In this document: positions 16,939 through 25,408 of the stretch, one piece after another | Layout: each line of letters opens with the position of its first letter | How positions within the stretch are numbered: position 1 is the first letter of the stretch | DNA from: an uncultured bacterium | GTDB lineage: Bacteria > Verrucomicrobiota > Kiritimatiellia > RFP12 > UBA1067 | Length of the DNA: 56,726 nucleotides | Direction: 5' to 3' | Assembly: GCA_902802945.1 (NCBI GenBank) | Contig: CADCOC010000033.1 | Coordinates: 1 to 56,726 of the forward strand | Notes under the pieces: generated by a model | Databases searched by the model: none | Seen by the model: the letters and a program-made list of their open reading frames with translations, nothing else | What the model was told of the DNA's origin: nothing | Program-made: the position numbers and the translations under genes

Positions 16939-18833
16939 TATTCACTCCTTTTCGCTTTGGCTTTAACGACTCGCGCCCCCCATACGCCCCAGACGATCAG
17001 GCAGATGGTGGATAACACGGAAATTGCAATCTGGACCTGCCGTCCACGGTTTGGCGCAGGCGCCTCCTTTGGCGGCGGCGCGGATACGGACGGCCTCTCG
17101 AACAGCGCCAGCTGCGCCGAGGTCCCCGTCGCGCGCGTAATTCCTCCCGTGGCGGACACGGCATACATGCCGGCAGATTTCAGGCGGCCCGACCGCACCC
17201 ATTCGTTGAACGCCCTGTCCTTGCGGAGCGTAGTGCCGTTGACGAGAAAGTAGCGGATGTCGGGGGCGGACGGGTCGTCCGACACCTCCGCGAGATGCGC
17301 GCCCAGCGAATCACGGATGGCTTTTCCGCCTTCCCTCTGTTCAATTGCCACAAACACCTTGCCGCCTCCCGCCGCCAGCACGTCCTCCGCCGCCGCGTTC
17401 TGGAGGCGCACGAAGGAGACGTCCTCCACGGCGCAGTACTTCGAATCGATGTAGGCAAGGTTCACGACGTTCGCAACAGCCAACACGACGAGCACGCACT
17501 TCAAACCGAACGGTGCAATCTCTCCATCGCGGCGGAACCCGCGCCATGCGGCCTCGAAGCCAAACCCGGCAAGTGCGGCCACGCAGAACTCAAGCAGATG
17601 CACGAACTTCACCGGAGCACGCAGCGAACCGCCGAACGGCAGGGCGAAGACGAGCTTGTAGAACGGCGTGAAACACCCGAGCGCGCACAAGTACATGAGC
17701 ACGCCCGCACCGATCCAGAACGGCACGTCACGCCAGCTTCCGGTTTCGTCTTTCCTGTAACGCCACCAGCCGACAATGCCGACAATGGCGAAGAGAATCG
17801 TGAGGATGCCGAAGTAGAGTGAATGCTGCCGGTAGGGCATCCAGATCGTCTCGCCGGCCTTGAGCGTTGCGCCCGTCACGGGGTGCTTCTGTCCGGCGGC
17901 TTCCGCCGGCACTACGATCTGCTGTCCAAGGCGTCCCTTGTAGGGATTGATGGGGCTCACACGAGGATCGTTCGATCCGCCATGGACTTCCGCCACGATG
18001 AATTCAAGCGTGTCCTCCGGCGGCAACGACCAGCTCGTGCAGAAGCGCCACCGTTCGTCGGCGGACTTGTCGACCGTTTCGTTCGCGTCCTTCCCGCTCG
18101 TCGCGGCGATCTGCGCCTCGCGTCCGGCGAGATCCTGCGTCAGCGCGCGCGTGAACTGCGGCATGCCGATTGCGCACGCGACGACGGCCGTCACGCCGAC
18201 TCCCGCAAGAATGCGGGAAAACTTGACATTCTTCCATTCGCGTACAAGCGTCCACACGCCGTATGCGAAGGTGAGCGCGGTGAAGAGCAGCCACATGTCC
18301 GGCTGGCGCGCGGCCCCCCAGGCGAGCACCGCGCCGAGGAGCGCCCAGTTGCGCCACTTGCCCTTCCGCACCGCACGGTCCGCGAGACCGAACGCGAACG
18401 GACCGTACATCATCCAGATGAACCAGCCGAGGTGACCGGCGGAGAAGAGCGTGAACGTGTAGCCCATGAGACCGTATGCGCCACCGCCCGCCGCCGCGGC
18501 GAAATGCGAGAGTCCGCGTCCGCGCAAGTAGAACATCAGCCCCAGCGCGGCGAGGTAGCCCGCGAGCGCGTACTGGAGTTCCTGCCAGAAGTACATGCCG
18601 CCGAGGACGTGCATGAGGTCGGAGGGGACGAAGTCGTGTCCCGCGACAAGCGCTTGAAACCACTGCGCCAACTCGTTGACCGGGTAGAACGTCGGGTTGT
18701 CAGGCTCCACCGGTGCGCGGTCGAGCGACCACGTGCCCCAGAAGATGCCGCCCATGCACACGACGTAGAGCACGGTAAGAGCGAGAACCGCGATCGTCGC
18801 CGGCCGTTTGAAGAATTCCTTAATCCGCTGCAT
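16938..18833 (-). CDS. Large multi-pass membrane protein, YfhO-like
   Basis: A 631-residue protein with about 11-13 predicted membrane helices, a large soluble loop at about residues 240-320, and a beta-rich extracytoplasmic C-terminal domain (about 470-590) before a last helix at about 600-620. The layout of N-terminal helices, an AxxxGxxYGLMGY-like segment and a late soluble domain resembles YfhO/GT-C-fold membrane proteins, which handle polyprenyl-linked sugars. I cannot point to a catalytic Asp with certainty, so glycosyl transfer is inference. It starts 6 bp after the GNAT-methyltransferase gene and overlaps the next gene by one base. Confidence 0.65.
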   Translation of the reverse strand: MQRIKEFFKRPATIAVLALTVLYVVCMGGIFWGTWSLDRAPVEPDNPTFYPVNELAQWFQALVAGHDFVPSDLMHVLGGMYFWQELQYALAGYLAALGLMFYLRGRGLSHFAAAAGGGAYGLMGYTFTLFSAGHLGWFIWMMYGPFAFGLADRAVRKGKWRNWALLGAVLAWGAARQPDMWLLFTALTFAYGVWTLVREWKNVKFSRILAGVGVTAVVACAIGMPQFTRALTQDLAGREAQIAATSGKDANETVDKSADERWRFCTSWSLPPEDTLEFIVAEVHGGSNDPRVSPINPYKGRLGQQIVVPAEAAGQKHPVTGATLKAGETIWMPYRQHSLYFGILTILFAIVGIVGWWRYRKDETGSWRDVPFWIGAGVLMYLCALGCFTPFYKLVFALPFGGSLRAPVKFVHLLEFCVAALAGFGFEAAWRGFRRDGEIAPFGLKCVLVVLAVANVVNLAYIDSKYCAVEDVSFVRLQNAAAEDVLAAGGGKVFVAIEQREGGKAIRDSLGAHLAEVSDDPSAPDIRYFLVNGTTLRKDRAFNEWVRSGRLKSAGMYAVSATGGITRATGTSAQLALFERPSVSAPPPKEAPAPNRGRQVQIAISVLSTICLIVWGVWGARVVKAKAKRSE

Positions 18834-18839
18834 TGCCTT

Positions 18840-20315
18840 TTACCTCTTTTTCGTAATCAAAAGGATTTCCTTTCCGGTCGCCACATCAAACTCAGCGTCG
18901 AACCCAGCCCTGACGAACCGACTTTCGGTCACTGCGAGTCCGCATGACTCCGCCCAACTCCGAATCTCATCTGACGTAAAACGCCGATCGCACAACAAAT
19001 ACTCGCCCGGCAATCCTGTTCCAGAAGAAAACTGTTCCTTTCTGCAAGCTATGTGGTGCTTGTCGTCAAGAAGGATGTAATTCGGATTGAAGAACTCGCC
19101 CGTGGTCTCCATGGACCGAGATGGCGGAAGCGCGAATATCCTGCGCGTGGCCTCAACGGGGTCGTCCAGATCAACTTTCTGAGCACCTTTCCCTGCGACA
19201 TATCCGTAATTTGAAACCGACAACACGGCGTACCCACCAGGTCTAAGGTTTGCGGCAACGGACGCAAGGACGGCCTTGTTGTCCGCATCATCAGGGAAAG
19301 ACCCGATGACGTCGTAGAGACAAAGAATCAAATCGTATGGTTCAGGCGACCGCCAGGACCTTACATCTTCTTTCAGCACGCCAGGAGCGCACGAAGCGAA
19401 GTCAATGGCCGTCAAGTCCGTGAAACCCGCCGCCCGCAGCGCCTCGACGTGCCGTCCGGAACCTGCGCCGAAATCTGCGATGCGCGCCGTTCGAGGCAAC
19501 TCTGGAAGCCAGCCAAGAATGGCGGAAACCTCGGACTCGGTCTTTGCCGCCCATCCCTGCTCACGTTGCGGCATTCGCGCGTATGCTTCTGTAACGAATC
19601 GCGCAGAGGAGAGGATGAGGCTCCTGTATGCTTTGAAGTCGTCAAGCGGCTGCTCGCGGAACACGATGGCAAGCCACTCTGCCCCCTCCGGCAAAACACC
19701 CAACCGCGCAGATAACGTCATCGTCGCCTCCGACGGAGAAGAGCGATCCGTGTAGAATCCAGAATCTATCACCGACTCAGCGGCAGAGACCGTCCACTTG
19801 GCAGATGCGAGGAATCCGATTCCGGAAAGTATTTCAGCCCTGACGAACTCCTCGTTGTTCTTCATCGAGAGCGGACATACTCTCCGGAAAGTAGCCCCTT
19901 CCAAGGACTCGACCGTAAATGCGTTGGATGTAACGATTCCCCAACAGCAGAAATCCGAAAAGCCCCAGATTGCATGCAAGAGCGTACTGGCAATGCCACG
20001 GCGACGATACTGCTCATCCACTACCAGCTGCACCACAAACGCCGCGCGTCCTCTGGACGTGTTGCACACGCGAAACACCGCTTCCGCAACAAGAACATCC
20101 TTATCACTGCAGAATGCAACCTGATAGTCATCCGTTGCATACGCCCTGCGATAGTAGTTCGGCGAGAGTCGAATGCGCCGCCCCGCGCGGCCAGACGGAT
20201 CCTGTTGGCTGTAGAATCCGTATGAAGACGAAAACAGTTCCGACACGTCGTCCCATTCGGCGTCACCAAGCGCCGAACCAGACAAAACCGAATATGTCAG
20301 AACATCTTCAGACAC
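18840..20315 (-). CDS. GNAT acetyltransferase fused to SAM-dependent methyltransferase
   Basis: A 491-residue two-domain protein. Residues about 60-170 carry a GNAT fold: the acetyl-CoA site appears in FVVQLVVDEQYRRRGIASTLL (V-x-x-x-R-R-x-G-I-A). Residues about 265-400 form a class I methyltransferase with the SAM-binding IADFGAGSGRHVEAL motif, an acidic strand-2 end in LTAIDFA, and YDLILCLYDVIGSF. The substrate is unknown. The start is GTG at 20315, one base after the helicase stop, with GGAGG 7 bp upstream inside the helicase gene; the longer frame reaching 20750 is only the helicase tail read in another frame. Confidence 0.8.
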   Translation of the reverse strand: MSEDVLTYSVLSGSALGDAEWDDVSELFSSSYGFYSQQDPSGRAGRRIRLSPNYYRRAYATDDYQVAFCSDKDVLVAEAVFRVCNTSRGRAAFVVQLVVDEQYRRRGIASTLLHAIWGFSDFCCWGIVTSNAFTVESLEGATFRRVCPLSMKNNEEFVRAEILSGIGFLASAKWTVSAAESVIDSGFYTDRSSPSEATMTLSARLGVLPEGAEWLAIVFREQPLDDFKAYRSLILSSARFVTEAYARMPQREQGWAAKTESEVSAILGWLPELPRTARIADFGAGSGRHVEALRAAGFTDLTAIDFASCAPGVLKEDVRSWRSPEPYDLILCLYDVIGSFPDDADNKAVLASVAANLRPGGYAVLSVSNYGYVAGKGAQKVDLDDPVEATRRIFALPPSRSMETTGEFFNPNYILLDDKHHIACRKEQFSSGTGLPGEYLLCDRRFTSDEIRSWAESCGLAVTESRFVRAGFDAEFDVATGKEILLITKKR

Positions 20316-20316
20316 G

Positions 20317-22464
20317 TCAGTGCCTCCAAGACGTTTTGTAAGTCGTCGATCCGCCGCCGCGACGGCCTCCACCACCGTAACCACCACCGTAGCCGCCACG
20401 ACCGCCGTAGCCGCCGCGACCGCCGTAGCCACCACGGCCACCATAACCGCCACGGCCACCGTAACCGCCGCCGTAGTCGTCATCGTCGTCGTCATCCCAA
20501 CGACGGTGGCTGTACGAAGGTTCGGGGGCGGAATAGAGCGTCTGCTCCTCGATGAGCTGCTTGGGAATCTCGCGCACAAACACGGACGGCTCGACGGGAT
20601 ACTGTCCGCCGTCGGCCGTCTTCTTCGAACGCGGCACGCAGAGATAGAGGCGGTCCTTCGCGCGCGTGACCGCCACGTAGAAAAGACGCCGTTCCTCGGC
20701 GAGGTTGCCGTCTTCGATGCTGCGCGCGCTGGGGAACACGGTGTCCGCAAGCCACGGCAGGATCACGACGGGCCACTCCATGCCCTTCGCCTGATGCACC
20801 GTCGTGAGGTGCATGTGGTCGGCGGGGAGGGACGCCTTCGCCCGCGCGTCGAGATTCGTCATGAGCGCGACCTCGTCGAGGAACGCGCCGACGCCGCCTT
20901 GCGTGGTGGCGATCTGCGCGGCGATTTCCGTGAGGTCGTCGACGCGCTGGTCGGCATCCTCTGGCTCGAACTGCCGATGCAGATGCGCGCCGTAGAAGAA
21001 ATCGACGAAATCGGTCACGAGCTTGCGGTCCTCTTTCTCGGCGAGGTGTCCCGGCGCCGCCGCGAACGCGCTCTCGATCTGCTGCCAGCCGGGACGCCCC
21101 TTCGCGCACATCAGCTCGCCGAGGTACATCCGCTCCATTGGATTCGTGCCGTCGAACGAGCCGCCGAGCGCCTTCCAGTACTTGCGCGCCGTGCCCTCGC
21201 CCACGCCAGGCAGCAGCTCCATGAGGCGCATGAAGCTCATCTCCGCGCGCGGGTTGATGCAGAGACGCAGGAACGCGAGCACGTCCTTCACGTGCAGCTG
21301 CTCGAACACGCCCACGCCGCTTGTGATGCGGAACGGCAGATGGCTGCGCGTAAGCGCCATCTGGATGTCGATCGAGGTGTAGTGCGAACGGTAGAGGACG
21401 GCGATGTCGCTATAGGGGACGCCGTTCGCGTGGAGCGCCGTGGCGAGCTTCACGATTGCATCCGCCTGGGCTCGTCCGTCCCACACATTGTAGAGACGCG
21501 GCTTCGGCGCGCCGCCGGTGCGGAACGGACGCAGCGTCTTCTCGAACTCGTGCGGCACGTCCTTCATCACCGTGTTCGCAACATCGAGAATCGGGGCCAC
21601 ACTGCGGTAGTTGCGCTCGAGCTTGAGCACCTTGCAGTCCGGCCAGCGGCTGGGGAACTCGCGGATGTTCTCGAACTTCGCGCCGCGCCACGTGTAGATG
21701 CACTGGAAGTCGTCGCCCACCACCATGATGTTGCGGTGCTTCGCGGCGAGGATGTCCGTGAACGCGGCCTGGAGGCTGTTCGTGTCCTGGTACTCGTCCA
21801 CGAGCACGTGCTGGAAATGCTCCTGGAGGAAGTTGCGCGTCTTCTCGCTTTCGCGCAGGAGGCGGAGACCGTTCACGAGCAGGTCGTCGAAGTCCAGCGC
21901 GCCGAGGGCGGCCTTCTTCTCCGCGTAGGCGCGGCACACCTTCAGGATCAGCTCCACGTCGCCGAGCGCGGTCTTCGTCTGGTAGCGGTTCACCACGCGC
22001 TCCAGGCTCTCCTCGCCGTTCGCGGCGTCGGAGACGAGCTTCAGGAGGAACTCCTTCTTCTGGAAGTCCTTGACGTCCTTCACGTTGTCCTTGATGCACT
22101 GTCCCATGAGCTTCTTCTGGTCGTCCTCGTCGAGGATCGTGAAGCCGGGACTGATGCCGAGGGGCGAACCCCAGCGGCGGAGGAACTTGTTGCAGATCGA
22201 GTGGAAGGTGCCGCTCCAGATGCCCGTCACGCCGAAAACGACGCGCTGGGCGCGCTCGAGCATCTCGCGCGCGGCGCGGTTCGTGAACGTGAGCAGCAGG
22301 ATGCGCTCCGGCGGAACGCCCTTCTCCACCAAATACGCCACGCGGTGTACGAGCGTGCGCGTCTTGCCCGTGCCGGCGGCCGCCAGCACGAGCATCGGCC
22401 CGTCTGGCGCCGTCGCCGCCGCGCACTGCTCCGGATTGAGGACTCTTGAAAAATCAATGGCCAT
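20317..22464 (-). CDS. UvrD/PcrA-type superfamily 1 DNA helicase with glycine-rich RGG tail
   Basis: A 715-residue 3'-5' DNA helicase. Motif I AGTGKT is at residues 30-35, motif Ia near LTFTNRAAREM, motif II VDEYQDTN at about 220, motif III GDDFQCIYTWRGA, motif IV LERNYRS, and motif V/VI TTVHQAKGMEWPVV and VAVTRAKDRLYLC. It would act in nucleotide excision or mismatch repair or replication restart. The last 50 residues are an acidic run of Asp followed by GGYGGR repeats and GGGGRRGGG, a tail more typical of RNA-binding proteins. The start at 22464 (MAIDF) is chosen because family similarity begins there and a promoter lies upstream. It heads a four-gene operon. Confidence 0.92.
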   Translation of the reverse strand: MAIDFSRVLNPEQCAAATAPDGPMLVLAAAGTGKTRTLVHRVAYLVEKGVPPERILLLTFTNRAAREMLERAQRVVFGVTGIWSGTFHSICNKFLRRWGSPLGISPGFTILDEDDQKKLMGQCIKDNVKDVKDFQKKEFLLKLVSDAANGEESLERVVNRYQTKTALGDVELILKVCRAYAEKKAALGALDFDDLLVNGLRLLRESEKTRNFLQEHFQHVLVDEYQDTNSLQAAFTDILAAKHRNIMVVGDDFQCIYTWRGAKFENIREFPSRWPDCKVLKLERNYRSVAPILDVANTVMKDVPHEFEKTLRPFRTGGAPKPRLYNVWDGRAQADAIVKLATALHANGVPYSDIAVLYRSHYTSIDIQMALTRSHLPFRITSGVGVFEQLHVKDVLAFLRLCINPRAEMSFMRLMELLPGVGEGTARKYWKALGGSFDGTNPMERMYLGELMCAKGRPGWQQIESAFAAAPGHLAEKEDRKLVTDFVDFFYGAHLHRQFEPEDADQRVDDLTEIAAQIATTQGGVGAFLDEVALMTNLDARAKASLPADHMHLTTVHQAKGMEWPVVILPWLADTVFPSARSIEDGNLAEERRLFYVAVTRAKDRLYLCVPRSKKTADGGQYPVEPSVFVREIPKQLIEEQTLYSAPEPSYSHRRWDDDDDDDYGGGYGGRGGYGGRGGYGGRGGYGGRGGYGGGYGGGGRRGGGSTTYKTSWRH

Positions 22465-22491
22465 GTCTGATATCGCTTGTTTTCGCCCTAT

Positions 22492-22502
22492 ATTATACCA
22501 TA
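22492..22502 (-). promoter_or_regulatory. Extended -10 promoter of the helicase operon
   Basis: On the minus strand TATGGTATAAT (TATAAT at 22497-22492) is a strong extended -10 element. It leaves a leader of roughly 20 nt before the ATG at 22464, without an obvious Shine-Dalgarno sequence. Confidence 0.55.
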
Positions 22503-22543
22503 CTCTTTCATCCCCGCGTATAACCCCGCCCGCCATTTTAAAA

Positions 22544-22624
22544 TTTTATGAGCGAACTTACTGTGCAGATGACATGTTTTATGAGCGAACTTTCCATCGA
22601 ACCTGCCATTTTTATGAGCGAAGT
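22544..22624. repeat. Three copies of a 15-16 bp repeat spaced exactly 33 bp
   Basis: TTTTATGAGCGAACTT occurs at 22544-22559 and 22577-22592, and its first 14 bases recur at 22610-22623, each start 33 bp after the last. The 17-bp spacers differ from one another. On the minus strand the unit reads as an 11-residue repeat with the core FAHK or SLIK depending on frame, with no known domain. Confidence 0.7.
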
Positions 22625-22749
22625 CCTCGGCGAGCGCCACCCTACCCGTTTCCGGTCGGACACGGACAGAGCACCTACGGCGATCTTCTCGCAAAGCATA
22701 GTCGACAAGTATGCGATGACTTCGTCTTCCATCTTTCTTCCCCTTCGTT

Positions 22750-22783
22750 TTGTCACATATTAGTATATATTAATTTGTGACAA
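22750..22783. promoter_or_regulatory. 34-bp near-perfect palindrome, candidate operator or recombination site
   Basis: Arms TTGTCACA (22750-22757) and TGTGACAA (22776-22783) are perfect inverse complements, and 15 of the 17 symmetrical positions pair around the centre at 22766.5. The outer TGTGA/TCACA half-sites resemble those of CRP/FNR-family regulators, but in the inverted arrangement (TCACA first). The AT-rich core would melt easily. Confidence 0.5.
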
Positions 22784-22994
22784 ATCGCAACAGGATTTTA
22801 GGGGAAAGCCATTTCGACCAAAACGCCTCGCAAGCACCCGTCTCTACCAGTTGATAAGCACCATGCCCACATATTTTCAACGAAACTCAATCATGCGTCA
22901 ATTACCCTACCGCTTCGCCGCCGCGATGCACGGTCTCGGTATCCGCCCGGGCGCTCTCAGCCGGAGGCCCTAGTTTCTGCTCTTGTATTGGGAT

Positions 22995-24410
22995 TTATGC
23001 GAACAGCGCGTCAAGTGTGACTTCGCAGTTGATTTCGTTACGGTACATTCCCGGTTCCGTCCCTTTTGCCGACACGAGCAGGGTGTGGATGGACTTCTTC
23101 GTGCGCGTGACCGTCCGATAGGCATCGCACTTACGCTTTAGATCCGCCATGTCGGTGTCTGTAACGCGGTATGGCGAGTCGGTGCATTTCATTTCGCAAA
23201 GGTCTACCACGTTATCCGCCCTGTCGATCACAAGGTCAATCTGCGCACCATGCGGATACTGCTCGTCCGCAACATGCCGCCAGCACCCGACCTCGGCGTC
23301 CACGCCAGCAATGCCGATCGCCTCCTTGATCTTGCCGACATGCTGGAGGCACAGACGCTCGAAGGACAATCCACGCCAGGCATTGTACATCGGAGAACCG
23401 AGCGATGACGACCAGAACACTTCGCTGCGCCTCTTGTTGTTGGCGATGAAGTAGAAGTGAAAAACGGAGAAACTGTCCATAAGCTGATAGACAATCGCGC
23501 TGGCGCATGCGCCTACGACGTGGAAGCTTCTGATGAAACCGCACTGCTCCAGCTCCGCGAGGCGTTCGGTAAGACGCCCGTTGTTCGCCGTCTTCGCCGC
23601 AGAGACGATCTCGTTCCTCGTCATGCCGCTCTTCTTGCCGGCGAGTGCCGTGACGATGGCCTCATAAGGTTCCTTGCGCTTGAACAGCGAAGCGTAGAGT
23701 TCGTCGAACTCGTCCTTCAACTCGCCGTCCTCGGAGAAGAACATCCTGTCGATGTTCTGGGCAAGGCTGGCATCCTTCCGCAGAAAAGACCAGTAGTGGG
23801 GGACTCCGCCCAAGACCATATACGCCTCCGCGATCTGCGACCTGGACATCCCAAGATGGCGGGCGTCCGCATATTCTTCGCATTCCGCCAGCGTGAACGG
23901 ACGGAGATGTATCTTCCCGGTCACGCGATTATGCAATCCGCCCTTGTTGCGGATCACCTTGTTTATGATCCAACTTGTCGCCGAACCGCAGACGATCAGC
24001 ACGACATCGTTGCGAGCCGACGCCCACCCGTTCCAGAAGTGCTCAAACGCGGCGGTGAAGTTCGAGCGGGGCGTATCCATCCACGGCATCTCGTCGATGA
24101 ACACGACCTTTCGGGCATCTTTGGAGTCCGAAATGACTTTCTTCAGGCGGCGAAACGCCTCTAGCCAGGATTCAGGCACAGGACAGTCTTCAGAACCGTA
24201 TTCCATGAGCGAATCGTGGAAGTTCGCAAGTTGCCCTGCCATGGATTCCCTTGCCACGCCCGTGTGGGCGAAGGTGAATCTATTCTCGAAAGCCTGCCGG
24301 ATCAGAAACGTCTTTCCGACACGACGTCTGCCATAGACGGCGATGAATTCCGACTGGTCGGATTCCATTGCCTCCTTGAATCTCTGCAACTCTTTTTTTC
24401 GTCCGATCAT
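22995..24410 (-). CDS. AAA-type ATPase with C-terminal DUF234/nuclease-like domain
   Basis: A 471-residue member of the bacterial and archaeal AAA ATPases often annotated ATP-binding protein (DUF234 type). Walker A GRRRVGKT is at residues 27-34, Walker B in KVVFIDEMPW near 105, and a sensor-like CGSATSWI near 145. A winged-helix section follows. The C-terminal 120 residues have the pattern AQIDLVIDRADNVVDLCEMKC, an Asp...Glu-x-Lys arrangement typical of PD-(D/E)xK nuclease folds. The cellular role of this family is not settled; it is often mobile. The ATG at 24410 has GGAG 10 bp upstream; the longer frame from 24467 lacks support. Confidence 0.85.
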   Translation of the reverse strand: MIGRKKELQRFKEAMESDQSEFIAVYGRRRVGKTFLIRQAFENRFTFAHTGVARESMAGQLANFHDSLMEYGSEDCPVPESWLEAFRRLKKVISDSKDARKVVFIDEMPWMDTPRSNFTAAFEHFWNGWASARNDVVLIVCGSATSWIINKVIRNKGGLHNRVTGKIHLRPFTLAECEEYADARHLGMSRSQIAEAYMVLGGVPHYWSFLRKDASLAQNIDRMFFSEDGELKDEFDELYASLFKRKEPYEAIVTALAGKKSGMTRNEIVSAAKTANNGRLTERLAELEQCGFIRSFHVVGACASAIVYQLMDSFSVFHFYFIANNKRRSEVFWSSSLGSPMYNAWRGLSFERLCLQHVGKIKEAIGIAGVDAEVGCWRHVADEQYPHGAQIDLVIDRADNVVDLCEMKCTDSPYRVTDTDMADLKRKCDAYRTVTRTKKSIHTLLVSAKGTEPGMYRNEINCEVTLDALFA

Positions 24411-24525
24411 GGCTATGTTCTCCAATAAAATCGGCTTAAGTTTATCAAATGTCGGATGACAAGTCAATAACGAGAAACATAAATGCGAAATAATATGACA
24501 AACAACAACGGAATATACGAATAAT

Positions 24526-24574
24526 TTATAACCGGCTTAAAATCGTCTGAAAATCAAATCTAAGCCGATTATAA
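24526..24574. repeat. 14-bp inverted repeat upstream of the AAA ATPase gene
   Basis: Arms TTATAACCGGCTTA (24526-24539) and TAAGCCGATTATAA (24561-24574) pair at 13 of 14 positions around a 21-bp spacer. A third half-site, ATCGGCTTA, lies at 24430-24438, 20 bp before the ATPase ATG. The repeated TMGGCTTA core suggests a regulator binding site or a transposition scar joining the decayed sigma-factor gene. Confidence 0.5.
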
Positions 24575-24890
24575 ATGCGATAGGCGTAGGCGCAGCGCCT
24601 CCTCAAGCGCGGCCGCCTGCCATTCGCGTTCGGCAAAACCATCGTCGCCCGAAGACGCAGCCTTGGCCTCTTCCCAAAACGATGCCTTCAGATCCGCGTC
24701 GCGTTTGCCCACTTTCAATTTGTCCATGACGCGCCAGTTGACGAGCCCCGAGAGGTAGGACCTGAACTTGCCCTTCGCACGGTCGTACTGGAATGTCGGC
24801 AGGTTCCGCGCAAGGTCCGTGAATACGACCTGGACGATATCGTCGGCGTCCGCATCGTTGAGTCCCTTCGAGCGCGCAATTGAGAATACG
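24569..24890 (-). pseudogene. Remnant of an ECF-type RNA polymerase sigma factor
   Basis: In one minus-strand frame about 105 residues match sigma-70 region 2 of ECF factors: the core GLNDADADDIVQVVFTDL is followed by an RNLPTFQYDRAKGKFRSYL segment (the FrYdraKGrFRsWL pattern). There is no start codon: a TGA stop lies just before the matching part and the frame changes near 24890. Region 4, needed for -35 recognition, is missing; the frame ends at TAA 24571-24569 inside the inverted repeat at 24561-24574. It directly follows a kinase remnant, the pairing seen in Planctomycetes and Lentisphaerae. Confidence 0.7.
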
Positions 24891-24894
24891 GCGC

Positions 24895-25366
24895 CTCATG
24901 TTCTCCACGTGATTTTCCCAGCCGGTCTTGAACTGTTTTAACTTCTCGAGTTCTTCGGACTGCTGGGCGATTTTATCTTGTGCGCGTCTGCTGGCGACAA
25001 CAGCGAACACGGTAACGGCAATGACGGCAATCACAAAAAGCGCGATTGCGACTTTTGCGACGCGAAATCCCAAGACTGATGCGACCGCAATCTTCCGGAC
25101 GCCTCTTCCAGCGGACCGTCGAATTCGTCGTCCGCGAGGTCCATCACGGTGTAAAAGCCCCATTCGGTCTCCACGAGTTCCCTCATGCGGACAAGCCCCT
25201 CCTGAGGAGGAATCGCCCTGTAGAGCTTCGCCCCGCGCAACTCGCGCGCGTAGCGCTCGTCACCGACGGTATCGCGGCGGCAAACCTTCACCGCCGCACG
25301 TTCTCCACCCGAACCGATGGCAAGATAGACTACGCCGTACGCGCCTTGACCTATCTCCTTCGCCTT
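24895..25366 (-). pseudogene. Remnant of a membrane Ser/Thr protein kinase
   Basis: From about 25354 downward one frame reads the kinase glycine loop IGQGAYGVVYLA and the ATP-anchoring Lys in RAAVKV, then about 60 more N-lobe residues up to a stop at 25031-25033. No catalytic loop (HRD) or DFG motif remains. Another frame (25100-24895) then gives a transmembrane helix (FVIAVIAVTVFAVVASRR) and a coiled coil, the usual linker of such kinases. No ATG, GTG or TTG precedes the glycine loop, and a TATAAT sits at 25373-25368. The catalytic core was evidently deleted and the rest frameshifted. Confidence 0.65.
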
Positions 25367-25408
25367 TATTATACTGTATTAACCCCACGCTGACAATCGC
25401 AAAATCAA

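Larger units (their letters stand above)
22503..22994. other. Gene-free stretch of about 490 bp between the helicase promoter and the AAA ATPase gene
   Basis: No open frame here looks like a conserved protein. It contains a 33-bp-spaced repeat (22544-22624), a 34-bp near-palindrome (22750-22783), and about 200 bp of sequence up to 22994 in which I see no RNA gene or recognisable protein remnant. Confidence 0.5.

Noticed and set aside
20320..22449. 709-residue open frame on the plus strand
   Set aside because: It is the antisense of the UvrD helicase gene; high GC leaves this frame open and its Arg/His/Val-rich composition resembles no protein family.
22544..22624. Possible mini CRISPR array
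   Set aside because: Repeats are only 14-16 bp and spacers 17 bp, there are three units, and no cas gene is in the window.
22790..22980. Search for a tRNA or small RNA in the gene-free stretch
   Set aside because: No T-loop GTTCRANNC, acceptor pairing or promoter-terminator pair could be found by eye.
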